The notes beneath the pieces were generated by a model that was given only the letters and a program-made list of their open reading frames with translations, was not told where the DNA came from and searched no databases. From contig VZQC01008082.1 of assembly GCA_009823505.1 (NCBI GenBank), positions 835,247 to 899,246 of the forward strand: a stretch of DNA of 64,000 nt. The letters run 5' to 3'. The position numbers and the translations under genes were made by a program. This document shows positions 38,001 through 51,700 of the stretch, in pieces. Position 1 is the first letter of the stretch; each line of letters starts with the position of its first letter. Source of the DNA: Rhizomys pruinosus. Taxonomy: Eukaryota; Chordata; Mammalia; Rodentia; Spalacidae.

Positions 38001-39692
38001 ACAATGGTGGCTAACAACCATCCCTAACTGCAGCTCCAGGGGAATCAATGCGCTCTTCAACCTCTGGTGCACTTATACATGCATGTCATACACTCATACA
38101 CACAAAATAATGTTTTTTTAAAAGAAAAGGAAGGCCAGGCGTGGTGGCACATGTCTTTAATCCCAGCGTTCAGGAGGCAGAGGCAGGTGCAGGTGGATCT
38201 GAGTTCAAAGCCAGCCTGGTCTACATAGCAACTTCCAGGCTGTCTCAAAAAGAACAACAAAAAAAGCCAGGCGTGGTGGCACATGCCTTTAATCCTAGCA
38301 CTTGGGAGGCAGAGGCAGGCGGATCTTTGTGAGTTCCAGGACAGCTGGGGCTACAGGGAGACCCTGTCTCGAAAAGAAAAAAAAGGACAACAAAAAAAAC
38401 CCAGGCAACTAGTCTCGTGCTCTAGCAGACATTTCCCATGTAAATCCAGCCCTCCCTCCCTAGACAGTGCCAAAGCAAAGCTCCCAGATGCTCAGACCTC
38501 TTCGCAATCTCCATGGCTGGTGCGAGCGGCATGGTAGCTATGGTTAGCAAAATGGGGGAATAGATTACTGGAGGACAAGAGAAGAGGCAGCACATGTACC
38601 CAAGCCCCACCCCCCAGCTCCCACAAATAGGAAGAGCCAGAAGAGGAAAGGGACAAAAGGGGATCATAATAGCCACAGCACCCCTGGTTCCTCCAGGCAT
38701 TTGGGGGGCTCAGCATGACCAGCCGCAGCAGAGGGAGAGGCAAAACGCTCCATTGCTAACTGCTTGCTTTTCACATGGACTGTCCACATCACCTCAAGCT
38801 CCTTGGAGGAGGTGACAGGAGGAATGCAGGGCCCACTTCCTTGGTAGGCCTTCAGTGACCAGGAAGGAGGGCAGTGGAGAAGGTACTCTCACTAAAGACA
38901 AGTTCTGTAGCCTGCTGTCTAGGGAGCACGGAGATTCTTGGGAAAGGGAAGGAGGCAGCCAGACCATGTGGCCCATCTGGCTCAGACCCCTTCTGCTTCT
39001 CTTAACCTTGAGTTTCCTGCTTCAGACAGCTGTGTGAGGCTCTGGGCTCTGGCCTAGAGAGTGCTGGGTGTGCTAAGCTCATCCTAGTGCCTATCCTTCA
39101 AGGGCTGCCTTATATATCACTTCTATGACTTGGATAAATCCATACTCTATGGAAAGAAGAGTGCTAATCTAAACAAGGCCACAGTAAGTCTATTCTTCCA
39201 CTTAGTTTAGTATTCCTAACTAAAAATGGGGCTTTAGAGGTGGTAGAATCACAAGGATTGAATCCGTCATTAGTGCAGGTCTGAGAAAGATGAAACCTAT
39301 GTTACCCCTTGTCCATGACAGGTGAGAGAAAGTGCAGAAAGGGAAAGGCCGACCTGGAATGGGTGGGATGTGACCCAAGTGAGGGCCCACAACACTGCAC
39401 TCCTGGGCAGCCTAGGCCTGGATTCCATGGCTTGACCCTGCCCCCTTCACAAACAGTTCACAACAGGAGCTGGCGGAGCAAGCTGCAGCCGGGGTCATGC
39501 ACCGAGACTGGTCACTGCTTAAGCAGCCAGCATTTATCGAGAACCCCAGGCATTACCTGCTTAGTCTGCTCTCTCTGCAATACCTCTAGCTGCTCCACCT
39601 GTGCATGGGAGGAGCGACAGACAGTGAGATGGCGCCACTGCCAGGCTGACTTCACCGTGGGCTCTGGCATTTCCTCTAGGGGACTATGTGTA

Positions 39693-39730
<38 letters not shown>

Positions 39731-42700
39731 GCACACTCACACACCAGTTTAAGCTTAATATGGGAATGCACGCCTGTAATCACAATACTTGTGAGATGAA
39801 GACAGAAGGATCAGGAGAGTTCAAGGCTGTCTTTGGTTACACAGTAAATTCAAGCCTGAGCCACAGGAGATCCCGATTCAAAAACACCAATCATCAAGTC
39901 TGGCTGCTGCTTCTACTCCCTAGCAGCTGTTGGGGTCTAGGTCATCATAACTTAATTCTCCAGGATCAAGGCCATAGATATTTTCCTTTTTCTCTGAAGG
40001 GAATGGAGATATGGGAATTCAGATGTGATCTATATAACTCCAGGCTGGCCTCAAATTCATGATCTTCCTGGAAGCCTTCATCTTCCTAAGTGCTGGGATT
40101 AGAGGCATGCACCACAGCTAGGTTGAACATCTTTAGGATGACGACAATAAACTTGGGAGTCTACCTTTCTTTTCCTGCCACCCAGTGAATGAGGGCAGGC
40201 AAGCTACTGTAGCGTGCTAGCCAGGACGCTATGTGCGCACTGCAGGAGACAATGCTTCCATGAGGTCAGGGCTGGATCTTTGGGGGGGATGGCTGTGCTG
40301 AACGCCTTACCTGGGCAGTGAGTTTCTGCCTCTCTTCCTGGAACCGCTGCCTTTCCTCTAGGACCTTCACCTTGGCACCCTCATACTTGGCAGTCATCAC
40401 CTCCAGTTCCCTGCTTGTGTTCTGTGCTTCTTGCTGCATCTCAGCCAGACGGGTCTCAGCATCAGTGCGCACAGCTGCCAACTCCTGGACATACTTCTCG
40501 CGGGCCTGATCCAGCTCCACTTCTAAGAACTGCCGGCCAAGGTTAGCCCGCTCTCCCAACCCCCGGTTCTCCTCTGCCAGCAGGCCATGAGCCTTCTTCA
40601 GCATGCTCAGCTGCTCTGCATAGCTGGCCTTCTCTGCCCGAAGCTGCTGGGCTGCTCTTTCCTGCTCCACCACCTTCTGCCGCAAGGGCACCAGTTCCCC
40701 CAGCTCCCGCTGTGCCCGCATCAGCTCTGCTCGCAGCCCGCCGGCTGCCTGCTTGCTCTGCTCCAGCTCCTCCCGGTGACGCTTCTCGGCAGCTGCCTGC
40801 TCGGCCTGCAGCTGCTGGCAGAGATGCTTGGCAGGCAGCAGCTCGCTGACCAGGGCCTGCGTGCTGGTGTGCTCCAGCTGCAGAGCAGAGAGCGCCTGCT
40901 CCTTCTGGAAGAACTTCTCCTGCCAGCTCTTCAGTTCTTGGCCCAGTTCTTCAGCTCGCTCTGCCTGCGAGGCCAGCTCCTGCCGCAGGTTCTCTGAAGT
41001 CAGTCGCTGCTTCTCCACCTCCTCCCGAAGGCTCTGCACCTCCTCCCGCAGAGCTGCGCTGCGCTCCGCTGCTCGGGCGCTGTTGCTGGCTGTCTCCACC
41101 TGAAGCAGGCGCAGCCTCTCTTCTAGCTTCTGGCTCTTCTCTGACTCGGCTACAACCAGACGTTTCAACTCTTTGCTCTCCCCCTCCTTCTCTAGGACTT
41201 GGCGGTTCAGGATAGACACCTCCTCTTCCAAACTGCTGATTAGACTGCTTTTTCTCTCAGCCTCCTGCTGGCTGCGGGCTACCTGGGCCTTCCATTCTTC
41301 CTCCGACTTGGTGTGGTCCTGTGCCTTGGCACGGAGGGCTGTCAGCTCCCTCTGAGCTGAGGCTGAGGCAGCTTGACTGTGCCCCAGCTCCTGTGCCTTC
41401 TCCTCTAACTGGCTCTGCAGTGTCTCCAGGGCCCTGTCCCTCTCTGCCCTAGAAGCCCGCTCAGACTCCAGGCTGTGCGCCAGGCTTTCAACCTGCTCCT
41501 GCTGCTGGTGGCACCGCTGCTCCAGCTTGCTCACCTCTGCCCGAAGCGCCTCCAGGTCAGCGCCCGGAGCCTCTGTCTTCCCAACTGTCTCTAACTGGAC
41601 TCCTGAGCCCAGCGCATCTTTACTGGCTCCCCCTACGGGGTGCTCTTTTTCTTTTTTGGCTAGAAGAGCTTTTAGCTGCTCCATGTCCTGCTGAAGCTCC
41701 CTCAGCTCTGTTTTCAGAGCTGCCTCCTGTCCTCGAAGCTTGGCCAGTTCTTGGTCTTTGCCTTCCTTTTCCTTTAAGGCATGAGCCAGCGCTTCCTGCA
41801 GGGCTGCGAACTCCACACGCTGCTCATTGAGAGCATTCTGCAGCCTCATCTCAAGCTCTGCCTTGGCTGCCTTCTCCTGCGCCAGGTCAGCTTGGGCCTG
41901 GCCCCGCTCCTGGGTCAACCTTGCTACTTCCCTCTCTTGCTGCCCACGTTCCTCTTGCTGCTGCCCCTGGCTCTCCATGAGGGCTGCCCTCAGCCTCTCC
42001 AGTTCACTGCCCATTTGCTCGGCCTCCCGCTCCATAGCCTGCAGTGCGGCCTGTGTGCTGCAGAATGGCCGTCCCTGCTGCTCTTCTAACCACTCGGACT
42101 CTCTGTCTCCTGCCCTGGGTGGCTCTTTGCATAGCTCACGGGAGGCTGTTTCCTGGTGTTCACCTGCCTTGCGCACCAAGGTCTCCAGACGGGCTACCTC
42201 TTTGCTAGTGGCAGCCATCTTCTCCTGCAGAGTGGAGAGGTCATCTGCCAGCTTCTGGGCCCTTACTTCCTTCTCCTGGACCTGCTGGAGGGCTCTGGCT
42301 AGGTTGGCATGGAGCTGGGTTAGCTCAGTCTGCAGCTGGCTTATCTGGAGCTCACTGTGGGCCTTTGCCTCCTGTAGCTCCCGGCGAGCCTTCTCGCATT
42401 CCTCCTTCAGAGCCATCAGCTGATCCTGGAACACAGCACCGTACCGTGCCTTTTCTTGCTGGCTATCCTCAAACCGGCCCTGCCACGTAGCAACTTCCTT
42501 GACCAGCCGCTCACACTCACTCTCGGCCCTGTGCTGGGAGGCTGTGGCCTCTGCAAGCTCCCCTCGCAAGGCTTCAGTCTTGGCCTGATGGGCTTCCCCA
42601 AGCTGCTGTAACTGGGCTTCGAGACCCTTTCGCTCGGCCTTCTCTTCCTCTAGTTCCTTCTGTTTCTGCTTATGCTGCTCCATGAGGCTGCGGGACTCTG

Positions 42701-45700
42701 CCTGCAGCTCTGTGATCCTGCGCCGCTGCTCCTCCAGGGCATCTGCGGCCTTGCGCTTCTCCTCTTCAAGGCTGCCCTTGCTGATGTTCAAGGTCTCCTC
42801 AAGGACCCGGAGCTCTTCCTGGAGCTGGCCCTTCTCCTGGGCTACTTTTTCTGTCTCAGCTGCTTTCTGCTGCTCAGCCTTCAGTTGGGCCTCTAACTCT
42901 GTCACCTGGGCCTGGGTCTGACGATGTTCCTGGTGTGCAGCTTCAACACAGGAATGGAGTTCTTCTACTTGTTGGCTCAGCTCTGCTTTCTCTTGCTGGG
43001 CTTGTGTGACTGAGGTCTGGGCACTGTCCAGAGCTTCATTAGCAGCCCGAAGCTGCTTCTGCAGACTCTCCAGCTGGGCAGCTTTCTCCTTCTCCAATGC
43101 TTCCAGCTGCTGGTGAGCGGCATCCCGCTCCCTCAGAGAAGCCTCTCGCGCCTCTGCAGCACTGGCCAGTTGCTGGGTGTGATCCCGATTGGCTGCCTCC
43201 TGCTCCTTGGCTGCCGCCTCCAACTGCTGTTCCTTCTGCTTCAGGCTGCTGCTCAGCTGCTCCACCTGCTGGCGGAGGTCCTGGGAGGCATGTTCTTGCT
43301 CTTGCAGGGTCTGTGCCAGCTGAGCCTGCTCATTTTTGGCTTGCTCTTTCAGGCTGGCCAGTTCTTGATCCTTCTGTTGCAGGGTGGCATTGAGTGCTGT
43401 CAGAGAGGTTGCCTGGGCAGTCAGCTGGGCCCCCTGAGCCCGGGAGGCCTGCTCCAGCTCCTCCTTGGCCTGACAGAGGCTAGAGATGGTGTTCTGCAGG
43501 TTAGCAATCAAGCTGGCCAGTTGCTGCTTTTCTTTTTCAAAGCAGCCCCGCTCAGCAAGCAGCTGGGCTTCCTGCTGGCCCTGTTCACGCTCCAGAGTCT
43601 GCACCCGGGCTTGCAGCTGGGTGTTGTCTGCAGCAAGTGTGGCTGCCTCTTGCTTCAGGGTTTCCAGCTGTTGGAATAAAGAAACAAAGGGTGATCAGCA
43701 TGACTCCTCAGTAAACCTCAAAAGTACCCTGTGGGAGCAGAGGAGCTCTAGAAACCAACCCCATCACAGTGTTATTGGCTGCTCCTGTGTATTCCTACCT
43801 GCAAGGCATCACCCAGCACCTCGCCCTTCTCCTGGGCCGGGTTCTCACACAGTTGAGCTGCCTGTTCTTCCAGCTGGGAAAGCTTTCCCTGAAGGATTTC
43901 ATTCTTCTCTTCAAGACATTTCTTGGGAGAGTAAACAAGAGACCCATGTGAAATAGAACAGGTACCAACTACTCAGGCCCTCAAGGGCATCAACAAAGAG
44001 TGAAACATCAGAGTCCTATTACCTAGTTTTCTCCCTGCCCTAACCTAGGAGAAAACTTCTCAGACACCATGGGTCTGAGCTACGTGATGGGACTCCCAGT
44101 ACTCAGAAGGCTGAGACATGAAGATCAAAAGTTCACACATGGGGCTGGAGAGAGAGCTCAGCAGTTAACAGCATTGGATGTTCTTGCAGACAGCCTAGGC
44201 TCGATTCCCAGCACCCACATGTTATCTAACTACCCATAACTTCAGTTCCAGAGTATCCTACACCCTCTTTTGGCCTCCACAGGCGTTGCATGGATATGGT
44301 GCACTTACATACATCCAAGCAAAACACCATACATATAAAATAAAGAGTTCAGGGGGCTGGAGAGATGGCCTAGCGGTTAAGAGCGCTGACCACTCTTACA
44401 GAGGACCCGGGTTCGATCCCCAGCACCCACATGGCGGCCAAGAGCCATCTGAAACTCCAATTCCAGGAGAACTCCAGCTCCAGGGGAATCCGAGACCCTC
44501 TTCTGACCTCCGCGGCATTGCACAACATGGATGCACAGACCTGCATGCAGACAGTTCATTGATACACATACAGAAATAAAAAAAAAAAAATAGGGGCTGG
44601 AGAGATGGCCTAGCGGTTAAGAGCACCGACCGCTCTTACAGAGTACCCGGGTTCGATCCCCAGCACCCACATGGCGGCCGAAAACCGTCTGAAACTCCAA
44701 TTCCAGGAGAACTCCAGTTCCACGGGAATCCGAGACCCTCTTCTGACCTCCGCGGCGTTGCACGACACGGGTGCACAAACCTGCATGCAGACAGTACATT
44801 CATACACATACAGAAATAAATTAAATTAAATTAAAAAAAAATCTTTAAAAAAAAAAAAGAAAAAAAGAAAAAAAAAAGAAATAAAAAAAAATAAAATAAA
44901 ATAAAGAGTTCAAAGACCAGCTTGAGCTACAGAACCCTATCTCAAAAACAGTAACAACAAAAATAAACCATGGGTCTGAACCTCCAAGGACCTGATTTTC
45001 TAGTTCAAGTTCTAAGGCCAAAAGTAAGTCAAAATGTGAACTTACTTTCAAGTTCCTTACCATGTATACTTCCTTGGACAAGCCTTGAGTCCCAGACTAT
45101 CCAAATCACCATTGGCTTAAAAACAGCCCCTGGACATCAACGTTCAGCAGAGCCTCAGTGGCCCAGCTCCACACCCACTTCCCCACCACTGTGGATACTA
45201 GGTACTGTGCTGATATACCTCTGAACTCCTAATCCACCCACAAGTCTGAAAGGGAACTATGACTCTCTCTTTTATATCAAAGGAGAAGATCCTATTCCCC
45301 AGATGCCAAGTGTGTCCGAGAGCTGCAAGTGGCCAGGCTAGGCTCTTACTAACAGCAATAATGATATGATGAGGAATCCCTAATCCAAAAATCTGAACTC
45401 AAAAATGATCCCAAATCCTGAAGTTTCTGAGCTCCAACATGATTCGAAAAAAGTTTTGGACTTTAGCCGGGCGTGGTGGCGCATGCCTTTAATCCTAGCA
45501 CTTGGGAGGCAGAGGCAGGTGGATCTTCGTGAGTTCAAGGCCAGCCTGGTCTACAGAAGTTGAGTTCCAGGACAATTGGGGCTACAGGGATACCCATGCT
45601 AAAATCATAGCTAACTCAGTTAAACCTTTATACCTTACAAGTCGATCCTTCAGAAAAATCTCACAATAGTCAATGGGGCAGCTGTTTGTCATCATTCTCA

Positions 45701-48700
45701 GTAATTAAGTCTTCTGAAAGCCACAGCTTGTACACTGTGGGTTCATAGGCATCCTGGACGGAAACCCATGTAGCACACTACTAAAGCCTGAGGAGAAGGC
45801 AACTCACTACTCAAGAGAACAGAGCAAAGCAGAGCACTTACTATGTGCAAGGGTTCAGATCATGGGCACATCCCAAGCAGAGAGTTACCTTATCTTGGAG
45901 GGCTGTGCTGAGCTCCTTCTCCAGACGGGCCTGCTTCTCCAACCACTCCTGAGTGGCCTTGCTGTGCTCCTCTGTCAGGTCAGTGAGGGCACCCTGGAGT
46001 TGCTGCAAGTGACTTGCAAACTCACGCAGCTGAGACGTAAGCAGGAAGTCATCATCACCAAGGATGAAAGCTAGTACCAACACATCTATTTCATAAAGCC
46101 TAGACCCTGAGACCTCCAAGGACAGTTAATCATACCTCCAATTTTGGACCACATATCAACATTTAGGGTCACAACCCAGCACTCTGGTAGCAGCCACTGG
46201 CAAGATAAGGAAAGTGACAAAGCATGTAGGTCTGGGGCAAGACTGAAGCCTAAGCCAGGTGCTGGATAATCTTAGCAAACCTCTTGGGGAACCTTCCAGA
46301 CCACCTCAGCCCCCTATGCACAGCCTCTATGCACAGCCAGGCTCACTTACCTTAAAGGAAAGGTCCCCATTCTCCTCAGAAAGCTGACTAATCTTGCGGT
46401 CCATTTGATTTTTCTCCGACTTCAGGTCCTGACACTGCTTCAGAGTCTCATGCAGCCGCATGGTAAGACTGCCAAAGAAGGAAGCAGTGAGGCTAGTTTT
46501 GCCCCTAGCCAGGGCCAGCAGGGGCTGGGTACTAAAAGGAGGGCAGAAAGAGCCACACCTCTCATTCTTGACACGGAGCTCCTCAAGCTCCCTGGGCTCC
46601 ACTGGGCTGGCTGCCTGCTTTTCGTTCAGCAGAGCCAGGCGGTCGATGCGCTGCTGCATCATGGCTATCTGTGCATCTGCCTCGGGCAGAGGAGACAGGA
46701 GTCAGCACAGAACCAAGAAACAGGAGGAGAGCCGTGAAGGCACATAGTATCCATCCCTGGGGAAGCAGTATGGGCAGCAGGGACGGAACCCAGCTTCTAG
46801 GAGGTCAGCCTAACACTTGAGCCAGGGCTGAGTCCTAAGCTCCAGGGTTAACAGAGGATCCAAAAAGGAAAATGAAGCTGTCACTAGACCCTCCCTGGAG
46901 GGAAAATCCCAAATGGTGTCTGACTGGCAGCACCTGAAGCACGCTACTACCTACCCTTCTCAGTGAGGAGCTTACGGCTCTCAGCCAGTTCCAGCTCCAG
47001 TTCATCCCGGTTGTTCCTCTCGTCGGCCAACTGCTTCTTCAGCCGTCTCATTTGGAACTGTGGGGTCTGCAAGATGTCGCCCATAGGGGAAGATGGAGAA
47101 GCTGAGAGGAAACTGAAGAAGGAGATAGCACAGGAATAGATGAGAACCCAAGGACTGAAGAAACCAGCAGCCCCCAGGGATAAGCAGCATCAGTGACATG
47201 GTGAGCGCGGAGGCCAGCATGCCTGGGTTCTGTGCAGGGCTACCTCAGGCCTCAGACGTGACTGGGAAAAACTACTGCTTCTGAGTCTAATTGTCTTTGT
47301 TGAAGGGCTGGAGATGTGTAGCTTTCCAAATAATCCCGAAAGAAGGGACTGCCGCCGGACGTGTCAGTGCACGCCTTTAATCCTAGCACTTGGGAGGCAG
47401 AGGCAGGCGGATCTTTGTAAGTTCAAGGCCAGCCTGGTCTACAGAGCGAGTTCCAGGACAGCTGGGGCTACAGGGCAAAAAGACCAAAAGAAAAAAAAAA
47501 AACTCAAAAAAAAAAAAAAAAAACAAAAAAAAACCAAACAAACACAAGAAGGAGGGATTTCCATAAATAGGGAATTGCTTTTGAGGGAGGTCTACCCATG
47601 ACATATCTCAAGAGGAAAGCCTAGATCTAGACCATCCTCCAGGGACTTCCTTATGATTTAAGAGGTGGGCCAGCAGCTTAGCCACCAGCATCCAAAGTCT
47701 GGAGAACTGGAAGACTTGAGGAGACCCCAACCCAGGAAGAGAGGCCCAGAACACACTTGTTCTCACTGGAAGATGAGGCAATCCTTTGTAGCTCAAGGAA
47801 GCGAACCTCCCTCTTGGCCTGGTGACTGGGTGGGGAAAGCTGTTCAGAGAGGGTGCTGGAACAGGTGGAAGAGACAGGAGCTAGGGTGAAGAAGCAACAA
47901 AGCAACCAAGGACAGTTAGTAAAGGGATGAACAGATTTTCACTTTTATGCAACAGGAGAACTCTACCTTAGTAGGTGTGAATCTGCAGATACTTATATAT
48001 AAACTGAAGAGGGAGGGGGGACTAGGCAGAACCTGACCCCAGAGCACAGTACTATAAGAATCCAGTGGACTGGGGATCTCTCCCCTATGTCCAGAGTACT
48101 AATGTCAACATTGCAGAGGCATCCTGGAAGTCCAGCACAGGTTTTCCTCAGAGCCCCTGGCAGTCTTTGTTGGCGTCATTGGCCGTCTTGGATTACTCCC
48201 ATGCTCAGCTTTTATACCACCAAGGTACAAAATTGTCTCTTCCCTTGGTTCCCACGACCACTTTGTCAGGACTCTACTTCCTCTAATCACCCTATTCTCC
48301 TTTCCTCTCAAAGATTTGATGAGGCTTGTTCATCTGCAGCTTGGATGACCAGTCCCATGCTGACCTGCAAGCTTATACCTGACCCTTGCTTGCATTCTAG
48401 ATTCCTTTTTTTTTTTTTTTTGAGACAGGGTCTCCCTATAGCCCCAGCTGGCCTAGAACTCACTCTATAGACCAGGCTGGCCTTGAACTCAGAGAGATCC
48501 GCCTGCCTCTGCCTCCCGAGTGCTGGGATTAAAGGTGTACACCACCACGTCTGGCTTAAAGATAGTTCTTAGCTGCCATGTGGGTGCTGGGAATCAAACC
48601 CAGGTCCTCTGCAAGAGCAGTCAGCGCTCTTAACCGCTGGGCCATCTCTCCAGCCCCAGACTCCCATTCTTAATATCTCCACCAAAAGTCTCATGAACCT

Positions 48701-51700
48701 GACCACAAGGAATACCAATTCAACAATGAGAAGAGAATGTGCCCCACAACTATGGCTTGGTTTCCTTGCAGCAGTAGCTGACCACGTCGTGAGACCAGCA
48801 TGTCAATAATTAGTCCCTTATCAGGCTTACTGGTTCTTATGAACTGCCTCCCACCTGGAGTTGAGCTGCATGAAGGGAAACCTTTTTCAAGATTTCCAGC
48901 TTCTAAACCTAGAGTCTAAAAAGTAAAAAACAAAACAGGTGAAAAGATGGAGTCTAACAAACCCTAAGACAGATGAGATCATTTACAAACATCCTGTTAA
49001 ACTGATGCCAGGCAATGGGAAGCCACTCCAGAGGATCTGAGGTGCTGGTAACATGGCCCAGAAATCACCTTTAATCACATATATAGCTGAGCATTAATTC
49101 TATGCCAAGTGTTGGGGTCAGAGGATCCCAGAGAGAGAATGGATCCTCACGACTGCCCCTACTCACCTTTCTCCAAGAAATTCTCTAGGTCCTCAGTAAG
49201 GTTTAGCCCATCCTCATGATCCAGCATAAACTTCAGGATGACAGCTAACTCAGCCTAAGCCACAGAAAGAAAAGCATCATGACTGTGGTGTAAGAAACAC
49301 CCTAATAAGAGGAGACGCTCAGGATCTATTCAGCAGTGCCAAATCCCAGTGTGTACTGGATCCTTTTCCCCATGGTCTGGCCTACATCATATTCATTCCA
49401 CTTGTTCTTCCCCTGTCAGAAAGACCTAATTTGTTGGCCTCTTTCAGATAATCCTACCAGGAAGAGTTAAGTGGACTAATAGTTACATACATGAAGACAC
49501 ATATATGAAATGAAAATAATTTCATTGCTGGGCATGGTGGCGCACGCTTTTAGTCCTAGCACTTGGGAGGCAGAGGCAGGTGGATCTCTGTGAGTTCAAG
49601 GCCAGCCTGGTCTACAGTGAGTTCCAGGACAGCTGGGGCTACAGGGAGACCCTGTCTCAAAAAGACCAAAAGAAAAAAATAATAACTTCATTATCCACAT
49701 ACACACAGGACAGCTGAATACATATACATAAAAGGGGACTTGGAAGTCTATCCCTTAAAAGTTAGTAGTATCTGGGAACGAGAGATGCAATTATTGGCAA
49801 ATGTTATTTTCTTCTTTGTGTTTCTCATTTTCTGGGTTTTTTGTGTGTTTTTGGTTTTTTTTTTTGGGGGGGTGAATGGTTGCAATTATACTTACAGCTT
49901 TTTAGAGAGTAAATGTTATCTGAAGAGGAATAAACATGGTTAGGGAAGCCCAGGGCTGGACTAGCAAGTGGGGTGAAGGTTCAAGAGCTCACCTGAATCC
50001 TATACTCAAACTGTTCCCAGTCCCGGGGGTTTCTGGAGCTCATGGTAGAATGATATAAAAGCAGCATCATCATCTAGAAGCCAAACAGGAGGCAGTCACT
50101 GAGCAAAGTATGTCTCTTCCTAGTGTTCCCACTCAGGGCTGCTTTGAGGATTCCAAGCTAGTTTCTTCCAAAATTCCTACCATCAGCAGTTCCAAGTCAC
50201 CATCCTTAACAGCCCCCAAAGATATTTCTTTTTTTTTTTTTTATTCTTTTAACCAATAGCTCGGTGCACACTGTACAAAATGCCCCATGTCAAATTTCTA
50301 CACAGCTGAGTCCTTCGACTTGTAGAAGCATGAGCATAAAGGCACCAGTCTCTGTACGCCAGGACCCGCAGAGGATATGAAATCAGTGAGCTTAAAAATA
50401 TGATGATCAGCTGGGCATGGTGGTGGATGCCTTTAATCCCAGCACTTGGGAGGCAGAGGCAGGTGGCTCTCTGAGAGTTCAAGGCCAGCCTGGTTTACAG
50501 AGTGAGTTCCAGGCCAGCTGGGGCTACAGGAAGACCCTGTCTCAAAAAGACAAAAAAAAAAAAAAATCATTGATTGAGACATGGCTCCTGCAAGCCTCCA
50601 CTGTGGACCTTGGTGCTGGTGGAGCAAACTCATTTGTCAAAAGATCGTGGGCTCCCAGAATCCTTGGACGGAAATGGACTCTGGCTCAGCCAACTGGCTG
50701 GCTGATTCTGCCTTCAGGTCTCCAGAGTCTCAGAAACAAAGCAGTAAGCAACCCTCCTTTGGTTTCAGAAAAAGCCCTGTAGGTTTGTCAGGTATCTCCA
50801 CCCCCAAGTCTGATACCCACAGGTACCTTGGCCAGTTCCAGCTCAGACCCCTCCATCACTTTCTGCACAGACACCAGGCATTGGGTAGAATAGGGATGTT
50901 TTCTATTTTCTGCAATGATAATCAGGCAGAAGACATTGAACATAGTAAAACAAACCTCCTGGGAACCAGATCTAAGACCCTCAGGACTCCTGAGTCTGAG
51001 AAGCAGAATCACAGCCTCTGAGAAGACAGATGGCCCCATATTCCTATATTCTCTCTCCCCTGCCTTACAGTTCCACCTTAAGTCAGTTCTACTTTAGAGT
51101 AGCCAAAGGGCTCCAGCAATAGTGCTAGAAGAAAATAGGCATGGAATCTGTAGTGACTCTGGGTTAAGACCCTGCACTCACCTGCTGGCTCACCAATTCC
51201 CTGCACTCACCTGCTGGCTCACCAATTCCCTGCACTCACCTGCTGGCTCACCAATTCCCTGTACTCACCTGCTGGCTCACCAATTCCCTTTCAGCACCAT
51301 AGAAGGAGCAAGAGATCCCATGAGACTCTAGAGTCCCGTTCTAAGTGAGTGCAGAAGCAGCCTACAGCCGAGTCAAGTAGAGCACCCAAGACAGCCAGTC
51401 CTTATGCTGCCAGAGCACCTGCCTTCACACAGTAACATCCTGCTGTATCTGGACAAATTCTCACCTTCCCTAGAATTCTCTTGATGTGGAAATGGCAGGC
51501 AGCTCCCCATGGTAAAGGTGAAGACCCTGTGGTCAAGGCTGGAACAGGGTAAGGGAGCTAAAAAGCTCTGGGCCAGAAGTTTCACAAGCATTCTTGCCTA
51601 ATATCCTCATTAACTTAGCAAATAGTTATTATCTCTATAACATACATAGGAAACTTCAGAAAGGTGCAGGACAGTAGCAGGGGGAGGATATCAATCCAAG

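Noticed and set aside
41827..42423. Plus-strand open frames of 100-198 codons opposite the NuMA giant exon
   Set aside because: Shadows of the GC-rich coiled-coil exon. Their Ser/Cys/Leu-rich composition is what antisense Glu/Gln/Leu codons give.
44353..44430. tRNA-like cloverleaf region (GGTTCGATCCCC with an A-box-like head)
   Set aside because: It is the tRNA-derived head of a B2 SINE followed by the B2 body, not a functional tRNA gene.
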